Assembly: GCA_900542875.1 (NCBI GenBank)
Contig: UQPH01000030.1
Coordinates: 1-17,540, forward strand
Direction: 5' to 3'
DNA from: an uncultured Eubacterium sp.
GTDB taxonomy: Bacteria > Bacillota > Clostridia > Oscillospirales > Acutalibacteraceae
DNA: 17,540 nt
Below the pieces are notes generated by a model. The model made no database searches. It was not told the DNA's origin and worked only from the letters and a program-made list of their open reading frames with translations. Of the stretch, positions 1 through 4,957 are shown in pieces (the first letter of the stretch is position 1; each line of letters starts with the position of its first letter). The position numbers were made by a program, and so were the translations under genes.

Positions 1-321
<321 letters not shown>

Positions 322-324
<3 letters not shown>

Positions 325-341
325 TCAGAAGTGTCTGAAGG
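322..341 (+). other. Hairpin at the 23S 3' end
   Basis: CTTTCAGA (322-329) pairs with TCTGAAGG (334-341), eight pairs with one G-T, around the loop AGTG. No T-run follows, so it is not a terminator. Its position at the mature 3' end suggests a processing stem in the precursor rRNA, but that is inference. Confidence 0.4.
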
Positions 342-382
342 TGAGTTAATTACAATCCATTTACTTAATCTGTATTTAGTTT

Positions 383-400
383 TCAGAGTACATACTCTGA
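383..400 (+). other. Hairpin in the 23S-tRNA spacer
   Basis: TCAGAGTA (383-390) is perfectly complementary to TACTCTGA (393-400) with only CA between them, so the inner pair must open. It lies 12 bases before tRNA-Lys. A precursor-processing role is possible; no T-run follows. Confidence 0.35.
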
Positions 401-412
401 TTTATGAGCTAT

Positions 413-488
413 GCACCATTAGCTCAGTTGGTAGAGCACCTGACTCTTAATCAGGGTGTCCAGGGTTCGAGTCCCTGATGGTGTACCA
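413..488 (+). tRNA. tRNA-Lys (anticodon CTT)
   Basis: All four arms can be folded: acceptor GCACCAT/ATGGTGT, D arm GCTC/GAGC, anticodon stem CCTGA/TCAGG with loop CTCTTAA, and T arm CAGGG/CCCTG with TTCGAGT. Bases 34-36 are CTT, reading the lysine codon AAG. The discriminator A and the terminal CCA are encoded in the DNA (486-488). It sits between 23S and 5S, so it is probably co-transcribed with the rRNA operon. Confidence 0.97.
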
Positions 489-493
489 TCAGT

Positions 494-568
494 GGCCCGT
501 TGGTCAAGCGGTTAAGACATCGCCCTCTCACGGCGAAAACAGGAGTTCGATTCTCCTACGGGTCACCA
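494..568 (+). tRNA. tRNA-Glu (anticodon CTC)
   Basis: The acceptor GGCCCGT pairs with ACGGGTC (one G-T). The anticodon stem TCGCC/GGCGA holds the loop CTCTCAC, giving anticodon CTC for codon GAG. The T arm is AGGAG/CTCCT with TTCGATT, and CCA is encoded at 566-568. It follows tRNA-Lys after five bases, so the two are a pair within the rRNA operon. Confidence 0.96.
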
Positions 569-600
569 TGACCTTAGGATTTCCAACAGGTCTTTCAAAC

Positions 601-622
601 AACTGTGACCGTTGTTACAGTT
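601..622 (+). other. Hairpin just upstream of the first 5S gene
   Basis: AACTGTGAC (601-609) pairs with GTTACAGTT (614-622), nine pairs with one G-T, around the loop CGTT. It lies directly before the first 5S gene and has no T-run. It is probably a maturation or spacing structure between tRNA-Glu and 5S. Confidence 0.4.
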
Positions 623-626
623 CATA

Positions 627-741
627 GTCGGTGTTGATTACGCTGAGGGTCCACCCGTTCCCATACCGAACACGGTAGTTAAGCTCACGCGTGCTGACAA
701 TAGTTGGAGGGCAACTTCCTGCAAAGATAAGTAACGCCGAC
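627..741 (+). rRNA. rrf: 5S ribosomal RNA, copy 1
   Basis: A complete 5S gene of about 115 bases. The ends GTCGGTG and CGCCGAC close helix I. The conserved core CCCGTTCCCATACCGAACACGG is centred near 665, and the loop region AGGGCAACTTCC follows. It differs from the second copy (790-904) at nine positions by eye. Its own intrinsic terminator follows at once. Ends are set by helix I pairing. Confidence 0.93.
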
Positions 742-744
742 ATT

Positions 745-780
745 AAGACATCTGAGTTAATCTTAGATGTCTTTTGTTTT
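745..780 (+). terminator. Intrinsic terminator after 5S copy 1
   Basis: AAGACATCT (745-753) pairs perfectly with AGATGTCTT (765-773), extended inward by three more pairs around the loop TTAAT. The T-rich tail TTTTGTTTT follows. As it lies between the two 5S genes, part of the transcription may stop before copy 2. Confidence 0.85.
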
Positions 781-789
781 GAAAATATA

Positions 790-904
790 ATCGGTGTTGA
801 TTACGCTGAGGGTCCACCCGTTCCCATACCGAACACGGTAGTTAAGCTCATGCGTGCCGACGATAGTCGGAGGGCAACTTCCCGCAAAAATAGGTAACGC
901 CGAT
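790..904 (+). rRNA. rrf: 5S ribosomal RNA, copy 2
   Basis: A second full-length 5S gene of 115 bases, 48 bases after the first. The first 60 bases match copy 1 except base 1; the other differences lie in the 3' half. Two of the changes are compensatory: the outermost helix I pair is A-T here and G-C in copy 1, and C858/G893 replaces T695/A730 in helix V. Both copies therefore look functional. Its own terminator follows. Confidence 0.93.
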
Positions 905-912
905 ATATTTAT

Positions 913-945
913 GACATTCGAATTTTTCGGATGTCTTTTTTATTT
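913..945 (+). terminator. Intrinsic terminator of the rRNA operon
   Basis: GACATTCGAA (913-922) pairs with TTCGGATGTC (926-935), ten pairs with one G-T, around the loop TTT, followed by TTTTTTA. It ends the rRNA transcript just before the promoter of the next gene. Confidence 0.85.
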
Positions 946-972
946 GACATAAATATGTTGTTATGATATTAT
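944..972 (+). promoter_or_regulatory. Promoter of the DUF3784-like gene
   Basis: A consensus -35 TTGACA (944-949), a 17-bp spacer and -10 TATTAT (967-972), with an extended -10 TG at 964-965. Predicted transcription start is near 979, about 16 bases before the ATG. The -35 box abuts the tail of the rRNA operon terminator. Confidence 0.7.
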
Positions 973-994
973 TCAGATAAAGGAGCGTGATCCC

Positions 995-1261
995 ATGTTT
1001 ATATACATTCTTATGGCGATAATATTTTTTGTGTTCGGTACTCTGTTTGCATTCAAAAAAGGAGGCTTTTTGATTGCCGGTTTTAGCACTGCCGAAAACC
1101 TCGATACTAAAAAGATTTATCGTATTATGACTGTTACTTGCTATATAAATTTTATTACTTCGTTTATCGGAATCTTTGTAAATAAAGGCTTTTATATGGT
1201 CGGAATTTTATTCCCTATATTAGTTCTTTCAGTAATCATTGCTATTGTAATATCCAATTGA
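995..1261 (+). CDS. Small DUF3784-like membrane protein
   Basis: An 88-residue protein with a hydrophobic N-terminal helix (about 3-19), a middle helix (about 47-63) and a C-terminal helix (about 66-86). The segment KKGGFLIAGFST (21-32) followed by DTKKIYRIM resembles the conserved start of DUF3784 proteins, small multi-helix membrane proteins of Bacillota with no known function. That family call is from memory of the motif and needs a profile search. The start ATG at 995 has a good ribosome binding site (AAAGGAG, nine bases upstream). It has its own promoter and is monocistronic: the next feature is a promoter for a small RNA. I propose no specific function. Confidence 0.75.
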   Translation: MFIYILMAIIFFVFGTLFAFKKGGFLIAGFSTAENLDTKKIYRIMTVTCYINFITSFIGIFVNKGFYMVGILFPILVLSVIIAIVISN

Positions 1262-1279
1262 TGACTGCAAATTTTTATA

Positions 1280-1308
1280 TTGACATTATGATACTTTTTT
1301 GATACACT
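1280..1308 (+). promoter_or_regulatory. Promoter of small RNA 1
   Basis: -35 TTGACA (1280-1285), a 17-bp spacer and -10 TACACT (1303-1308). Predicted start is near A1315, two bases before the closing stem of the RNA. No reading frame with a ribosome binding site follows. Confidence 0.7.
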
Positions 1309-1314
1309 CTACCT

Positions 1315-1460
1315 ATAGAGATTATATGCTCGACGGGTGCCTTGGTACTTTGATCGGCATTGTATGTAATCTCTTTCAACAGATGTTATTGTTTCAGCTG
1401 CGCCCATTCCGCCTTTTGGCGGAACAGAGGCAACATTAGCGTCTTTAACATCTGTTTTTT
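1315..1460 (+). ncRNA. Putative structured small RNA 1 (two hairpin domains)
   Basis: About 146 bases with no convincing reading frame. Domain 1: AGAGATTA (1317-1324) pairs perfectly with TAATCTCT (1367-1374), extendable to 13 pairs with two wobbles. It encloses the stem GTGCC/GGCAT (1337-1341/1356-1360). Domain 2: AACAGATGTTA (1378-1388) pairs perfectly with TAACATCTGTT (1446-1456). It encloses TGTT/AACA (1390-1393/1432-1435) and TTCCGCC-TTTT-GGCGGAA (1407-1424). The final T-run (1455-1460) makes domain 2 a terminator as well. A dedicated promoter lies directly upstream. I do not recognise the family. It is not 6S, SRP RNA, tmRNA or RNase P by any signature I can see. Confidence 0.65.
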
Positions 1461-1469
1461 ATATTCATA

Positions 1470-1498
1470 TTGACAATTAATTATAAATTTGATATATT
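1470..1498 (+). promoter_or_regulatory. Promoter of small RNA 2
   Basis: -35 TTGACA (1470-1475), a 17-bp spacer and -10 TATATT (1493-1498). Predicted start is near A1505. The -35 lies ten bases after the terminator T-run of small RNA 1. Confidence 0.72.
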
Positions 1499-1504
1499 AC
1501 ATAT

Positions 1505-1592
1505 ACAGTCACATTGTTGGAACACAATAGGCAGACCCTTTTTAGGGTCAAAGAAGCCTATCTGTCTTACCGACTTTGTGACTTTATTTTTT
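1505..1592 (+). ncRNA. Putative structured small RNA 2
   Basis: About 88 bases. The closing stem AGTCACA (1507-1513)/TGTGACT (1577-1583) is followed by TTATTTTTT, so it doubles as a terminator. Inside are nested perfect stems: ATAGGC (1527-1532)/GCCTAT (1556-1561) and GACCC (1534-1538)/GGGTC (1545-1549), with loop TTTTTA. ACA/TGT extends the middle stem across an internal loop. One long, interrupted rod is the simplest fold. There is no open frame with a ribosome binding site and no downstream plus-strand gene for it to control in cis. The family is not recognised. Confidence 0.65.
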
Positions 1593-1693
1593 ATATATCT
1601 TCTATATGATGTAAAAAATTTTCTTCTGTCGGGTTAGTTTTTAGTATTGATTCAATTTTCAAAATACTCTCTTCTTGAAATTACAAGAATTTA

Positions 1694-1722
1694 TTGACTT
1701 AATGTTAAATTATTTATATAAT
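1694..1722 (+). promoter_or_regulatory. Promoter of small RNA 3
   Basis: -35 TTGACT (1694-1699), a 17-bp spacer and a perfect -10 TATAAT (1717-1722). Predicted start is near A1729. The stretch 1593-1693 before it is AT-rich and shows nothing else I can support. Confidence 0.75.
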
Positions 1723-1728
1723 ATTTCT

Positions 1729-1806
1729 AGGGTCATAAACTTTTTCTGACAACTCAAGCCACGATGTGCTTGACTTCTTAGATGGTTTATGACCTTTACT
1801 TTTATG
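1729..1806 (+). ncRNA. Putative structured small RNA 3
   Basis: GGTCATAAAC (1731-1740) pairs perfectly with GTTTATGACC (1785-1794), ten pairs, followed by TTTACTTTTAT. Inside, TCAAGC (1754-1759) pairs with GCTTGA (1768-1773). The RNA would be about 76 bases if it stops at the T-rich tail, or run to about 1850 if it uses the stronger terminator beyond. It points at the convergent pdxT gene, so longer transcripts would be antisense to the end of pdxT. The family is not recognised. Confidence 0.62.
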
Positions 1807-1850
1807 AAAAAGCAGTCGAAAGCGGTATGCAACTTCCGACTGCTTTTAAT
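1807..1850. terminator. Bidirectional terminator between small RNA 3 and pdxT
   Basis: AAAAGCAGTCG (1808-1818) pairs perfectly with CGACTGCTTTT (1837-1847), 11 pairs. It is flanked by A-run and T-run, so it works on both strands. On the minus strand it ends pdxS-pdxT right after the pdxT stop codon; on the plus strand it backs up small RNA 3. Confidence 0.85.
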
Positions 1851-2420
1851 TTATCTGTTTTTAATCATATCAATGAAATATTTATGAACGCTCAGGTCAG
1901 CGGTAAGTTCGGGGTGGAAGGCGGTTGCCAGTATCCTATTTTGTCTAACACCCACAATTTTATCATCAATCGTTGAGAGAATCTTTACATTTTTATTCGC
2001 TTCGCTGATATACGGCGCACGGATAAAAACCATTGGTATCTCGCCGATTGAGTCAAATTTTCCTATTGTTTCAAAACTTCCGAGTTGTCTGCCGTAGGCA
2101 TTTCGCTTTGCCGTACAGTCAAGCAGACCGAGCCCCTTGCATCGCTCGTCTCCCGTGTCTTTGCAAAGAAGAATTAAACCCGCACAAGTGCCGAAAACTG
2201 CCATTCCTTTATCGGCGTATTCAAGAATTTTCTCACGAATGTTAAGTTCGTCAAGCAATTTGCTCATAACCGTGCTTTCGCCGCCCGGAATGATCAGTCC
2301 GTCGGGAATTTCGCTTAAATCCTTTAACTGACGGATTTCAAAAGTTTCAACGCCGAGAGCGTTCAGCATTTTGATATGCTCCTCAAATGCTCCTTGCAGA
2401 GCAAGAACACCGATTCTCAT
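1851..2420 (-). CDS. pdxT: Pyridoxal 5'-phosphate synthase, glutaminase subunit PdxT
   Basis: A 189-residue class I glutamine amidotransferase that frees ammonia from glutamine and passes it to PdxS for synthesis of pyridoxal 5'-phosphate in the cytoplasm. The N-terminus MRIGVLALQGAFEEH is typical of PdxT. GGES (46-49) forms the substrate-binding turn. The nucleophile is C79 in FGTCAG, and H169 and E171 in FHPEL complete the triad. Length matches the family (about 190-200). It starts seven bases after the pdxS stop, and an AGAGGA ribosome binding site lies within the end of pdxS, so the pair is one operon. Nothing is missing or unusual. Confidence 0.97.
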   Translation of the reverse strand: MRIGVLALQGAFEEHIKMLNALGVETFEIRQLKDLSEIPDGLIIPGGESTVMSKLLDELNIREKILEYADKGMAVFGTCAGLILLCKDTGDERCKGLGLLDCTAKRNAYGRQLGSFETIGKFDSIGEIPMVFIRAPYISEANKNVKILSTIDDKIVGVRQNRILATAFHPELTADLSVHKYFIDMIKNR

Positions 2421-2427
2421 ATCGCAA

Positions 2428-3300
2428 TTACTGTCCTCTTTCTTCCATAATTATTTTAATTTCGTTTTCGTTAATGCCGACCATTGCACCGCCCAAATCT
2501 TCACTCAGTTGAGCAAGAATTTCAGGGTCGTTGTAATTTGTAACAGCCTTAACTATTGCGGCTGCTCTTTTTTCGGGATTGCCCGATTTGAATATGCCCG
2601 AGCCTACGAAAACGCCCTCTGCACCGAGTTGCATCATAAGTGCTGCATCGGCAGGAGTTGCGACCCCGCCTGCCGCAAAGTTTACAACCGGAAGTTTTCC
2701 GTTTTCGTGAACATAGTTAATAAGTTCAACAGGTACTCTGTATTCCTTTGCTGCTTCAAAAAGTTCATCTTTGCGAAGTGACTGAACACGACGCATTTCT
2801 GCATTGATTTTTCTCATATGTCTTACAGCCTGAACCACATCACCTGTACCCGGCTCGCCCTTTGTTCTTATCATTGAAGCACCCTCTGCGATTCTTCTGA
2901 GGGCTTCTCCCAAATCTCTCGCACCGCAAACGAACGGAACATCAAATTCTGTTTTGTCGATATGATAAAGGTCATCGGCAGGTGAGAGAACTTCGCTCTC
3001 GTCAATGTAGTCGATTTCGATAGCCTGTAAAATCTGAGCCTCGGCAATATGACCGATTCTGCACTTTGCCATAACAGGAATCGAAACAGCCTCCTGAATG
3101 CCTTTAATCATTTTAGGGTCGCTCATTCTTGAAACGCCGCCTGCAGCACGAATGTCGGCAGGGATTCTTTCGAGTGCCATTACTGCACAAGCACCTGCCT
3201 GCTCTGCGATTTTTGCCTGCTCGGGAGTGGTTACGTCCATTATTACTCCGCCCTTTAACATCTGGGCGAGATTTTTATTTAATTCATATCTGTTGCTCAT
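2428..3300 (-). CDS. pdxS: Pyridoxal 5'-phosphate synthase, lyase subunit PdxS
   Basis: A 290-residue (beta/alpha)8-barrel that joins ribose 5-phosphate, glyceraldehyde 3-phosphate and ammonia from PdxT to make pyridoxal 5'-phosphate. The family forms a dodecamer carrying up to twelve PdxT. Visible signatures are MDVTTPEQA (D22), the Schiff-base lysine K79 in VMAKCRIGH, and the second lysine K147 in RTKGEPGTG. Glycine-rich phosphate loops include FAAGGVATP and FVGSGIF. The start at 3300 is chosen over the in-frame upstream start at 3336 because AGAGG lies at the right distance before it, the family begins here, and the predicted promoter start at about 3334 excludes the longer form. It is the first gene of pdxST. 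Confidence 0.97.
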   Translation of the reverse strand: MSNRYELNKNLAQMLKGGVIMDVTTPEQAKIAEQAGACAVMALERIPADIRAAGGVSRMSDPKMIKGIQEAVSIPVMAKCRIGHIAEAQILQAIEIDYIDESEVLSPADDLYHIDKTEFDVPFVCGARDLGEALRRIAEGASMIRTKGEPGTGDVVQAVRHMRKINAEMRRVQSLRKDELFEAAKEYRVPVELINYVHENGKLPVVNFAAGGVATPADAALMMQLGAEGVFVGSGIFKSGNPEKRAAAIVKAVTNYNDPEILAQLSEDLGGAMVGINENEIKIIMEERGQ

Positions 3301-3340
3301 TTTATTACCTCTGTATAATTTTATTTGTTCGAACATCTCT

Positions 3341-3368
3341 ATATTAACACAATCTGTACATTAAACAA
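3341..3368 (-). promoter_or_regulatory. Promoter of pdxST
   Basis: On the minus strand: -35 TTGTTT (3363-3368), a 16-bp spacer and an extended -10 TGT-TAATAT (-10 hexamer 3341-3346). The predicted start is near 3334, leaving a leader of about 34 bases. One arm of an inverted repeat (3352-3359) lies within the spacer. Confidence 0.55.
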
Positions 3369-3401
3369 TATGTAAAAATAAGAAAAATTTAGGGTACAGA
3401 T
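3352..3401. promoter_or_regulatory. Inverted repeat flanking the pdxST promoter, candidate operator
   Basis: ATCTGTAC (3352-3359) and its exact reverse complement GTACAGAT (3394-3401) lie with centres 42 bp apart, about four helical turns. The first arm is between the -10 and -35 of pdxST and the second is upstream of the -35. This layout suits a dimeric or looping regulator. MocR-type PdxR proteins are known to control pdxST in other Gram-positives, but no such gene is in the window, so the link is inference. Confidence 0.4.
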
Positions 3402-3438
3402 AATGCAAACATTGCATTTTTTATACTGTATATATGTG

Positions 3439-3467
3439 TTGTATTATACCTTTTTATATGGTATAAT
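3439..3467 (+). promoter_or_regulatory. Promoter of the 3487-4908 operon
   Basis: -35 TTGTAT (3439-3444), a 17-bp spacer and a perfect extended -10 TGG-TATAAT (3459-3467). The predicted start is near 3474, only about 13 bases before the ATG at 3487 and beside an in-frame GTG at 3475. Confidence 0.65.
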
Positions 3468-3486
3468 TTGCTTGGTGAAAAATATT

Positions 3487-3837
3487 ATGGCAAAAATCGG
3501 ACCGTTTTTTTATATAAACAATAAACTGATTTATAATGCGTGCGATCTTGATGAGGGCAGAGAACAAGCGGGAAAACTCGATAATTCCTACTCCCACGAA
3601 ATGTTGTACGACGATAATTTTTCCTCGGGTGATTATATTGATTATCCGAGAGGCAGGGTTATTTGGGACAAAGAAAAAAACAGGATGATAATTTATATCG
3701 ATCCGTGTATTGACAAAAAGAGCGTGCTTGATGAAATTGCAGAGGCGTTTGAAATCGGAGAGTATGTGACCGCTTCGGATTTTCATTATCATTGCAAAAA
3801 TTGCAGTGACGCTTTGTTTGACGATATGGATTGGTAA
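3487..3837 (+). CDS. Conserved hypothetical protein (116 residues, acidic)
   Basis: A soluble 116-residue protein opening MAKIGPFFYINNKLIY. It is rich in aspartate and tyrosine, with a central segment YPRGRVIWDKEKNRMIIYID (about 57-76) and a C-terminal FHYHCKNC (about 97-104) holding paired His and Cys that could bind a metal. There is no signal peptide or membrane helix. I have seen similar short clostridial proteins starting MAKIGPFFY but know of no function. The start at 3487 is chosen because the frame upstream lies before the predicted transcription start. The ribosome binding site is weak (TTGGTG) and the leader very short; GTG 3475 is an alternative start. It is the first gene of a probable three-gene operon. 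Confidence 0.75.
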   Translation: MAKIGPFFYINNKLIYNACDLDEGREQAGKLDNSYSHEMLYDDNFSSGDYIDYPRGRVIWDKEKNRMIIYIDPCIDKKSVLDEIAEAFEIGEYVTASDFHYHCKNCSDALFDDMDW

Positions 3838-3853
3838 AATACGGAGAAAAGCA

Positions 3854-4252
3854 ATGAAAGCAATCAACGAAGAACTTGAAAGAATTATAAAACTTAACGG
3901 CATAACGAAAAGAGAAAATATTTTGTATGGCAGCAATGAGGCAAAGGTGACCGGAGTTTCGCCGACAGCTCGTGGAGTTAAGGCAAATTTTGACGATTTG
4001 CAGTATTTCTTCTTTTACTTTGACGAGAGAGGGATAACTCTTTTTCCGCTTTATAAGGATGAGTACGGTCTTTTGCCGTGGGAGAATATTACGGAGTTTA
4101 AGTTCAAAAATCTTTTGTTCGGCAGTAAGATGATAATCAAAACCGTAAACAATGTATATAAATTTGAGATAAATACGAGCGTTATCGGCTGTCCGTGGGC
4201 TAAAGAAAACGCAAAGCACTTAAAGGAAATAAATTATTTTTACAGCAAATAA
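3854..4252 (+). CDS. Hypothetical protein, possibly PH-domain-like
   Basis: A 132-residue soluble protein without signal peptide or obvious membrane helix. From about residue 40 it shows a run of predicted beta strands (FFFYFDERGITLFPLY, LPWENITEFKFKNLL, SKMIIKTVNNVYKFEI), then a C-terminal helix. The order of short strands, the tryptophan in LPWENI and the closing helix resemble bacterial PH-like domains, but this is shape recognition only. The ATG at 3854 has GGAG seven bases upstream. It starts 16 bases after the preceding stop and is followed by a LemA gene after 14 bases, so the three are probably co-transcribed. Confidence 0.65.
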   Translation: MKAINEELERIIKLNGITKRENILYGSNEAKVTGVSPTARGVKANFDDLQYFFFYFDERGITLFPLYKDEYGLLPWENITEFKFKNLLFGSKMIIKTVNNVYKFEINTSVIGCPWAKENAKHLKEINYFYSK

Positions 4253-4266
4253 CAGAGGAGAAGAAA

Positions 4267-4908
4267 ATGAAAAAGAATATATTTTTGGAGATTTTGAAAA
4301 TACTCGGCGCAATTATAGCAGGAGGATTTCTTTGGCTGATTATTTTTTCATTTGCCCTGCCCGCCGCAGAGGACGGCTCTGCAAGCGAACCGTTCCCGGG
4401 TGCAATTATTGTTTTGGGCGTAGTGACGGCGGTCATTGTTCTGCTGATTATAAACTACAATACCATGCAAAAGGCTCGCCAGAGAACGCTCTCATCATTC
4501 AGTAATATCAAGGTGTTTGATGAGCGGACCGACCGCTTGCTTACCAAGGCTAACAAAGTGGCAGACAAGTATATGTCCCACGAGGAAAGCGTGCAGGTGG
4601 GTGTAGCAGAGAAGCGGACTCGCCATAGCAGAGTTATTCGCAATGCAGAGCAGTTTCAGGTTGAACTCGAGCATTATCCCGAACTCAAGGCGAACGAGAG
4701 CATTATGAATTTGCTTGAGCAGATAAGAGAATCGGAAAACGCTTTTGCTCAGTCCAAACTTCAATACAATGCAGATGTCGAAAATTACAACACAATGATT
4801 CATACATTTCCGAATAATCTGTTCAGCAAGATATGCAGATTCAAGGACGCTGAGTTTTACGACGAGAGCAAGGAAAACGAAATCAGCGACGATGAACTCG
4901 GAATATAA
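4267..4908 (+). CDS. lemA: LemA family membrane protein
   Basis: A 213-residue protein with two N-terminal membrane helices (about 5-30 and 45-62), then a long helical domain. LemA features are the NYNTMQKARQRTLSSFSNIKV segment after the membrane anchor (family pattern YN-x-L-x(n)-W-x-x-I-D-V), the block ELEHYPELKANESIMNLLEQI (about 137-157), ESENAFAQSKLQYNADVENYN, and the closing FPNNLFSKICRFKDAEFY. The extra N-terminal helix before the usual anchor sets it apart from the shortest LemA proteins. The function of the family in bacteria is unclear; a membrane or cell-envelope role is assumed. The ribosome binding site GAGGAG is well placed. It is the last gene before a bidirectional terminator. 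Confidence 0.85.
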   Translation: MKKNIFLEILKILGAIIAGGFLWLIIFSFALPAAEDGSASEPFPGAIIVLGVVTAVIVLLIINYNTMQKARQRTLSSFSNIKVFDERTDRLLTKANKVADKYMSHEESVQVGVAEKRTRHSRVIRNAEQFQVELEHYPELKANESIMNLLEQIRESENAFAQSKLQYNADVENYNTMIHTFPNNLFSKICRFKDAEFYDESKENEISDDELGI

Positions 4909-4957
4909 AATATTGATGATATATTTACCTTAATCTTAATTTAGGGCATAAAAATAA

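Noticed and set aside
691..897. Open frame of 68 codons across the two 5S genes
   Set aside because: It runs through both 5S genes and the terminator between them, with no plausible protein content; a chance frame in RNA genes.
1643..1668. AGTATT/AATACT hairpin between RNA 2 and RNA 3
   Set aside because: AT-only stem of six pairs with no T-run and no upstream unit to end; it could be chance in AT-rich sequence.
1315..1806. Riboswitch or T-box leaders
   Set aside because: No plus-strand gene follows any of the three units before the convergent pdxT, and I see no T-box or known aptamer signature.
1315..1806. CRISPR array or tandem repeats
   Set aside because: The three units share promoter geometry but not sequence; there are no direct repeats of constant length and no cas genes.
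1782..1976. Open frame of 64 codons after small RNA 3
   Set aside because: It starts inside the closing stem of RNA 3, crosses the bidirectional terminator and then runs antisense to pdxT.
3301..3336. Upstream in-frame start of pdxS, 12 codons earlier
   Set aside because: It would lie at or before the predicted transcription start, while the ATG at 3300 has a good ribosome binding site and matches the family N-terminus.
3402..3422. AATGCAA-ACA-TTGCATT hairpin with T-run as a terminator
   Set aside because: No plus-strand gene or promoter precedes it for over 1.5 kb apart from the RNA array beyond pdxST, so nothing obvious needs terminating; it may be an operator element, but I cannot support that.
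3403..3486. N-terminal extension of the 3487 gene
   Set aside because: It covers the predicted -35 and -10 and encodes a hydrophobic stretch out of keeping with the soluble protein.
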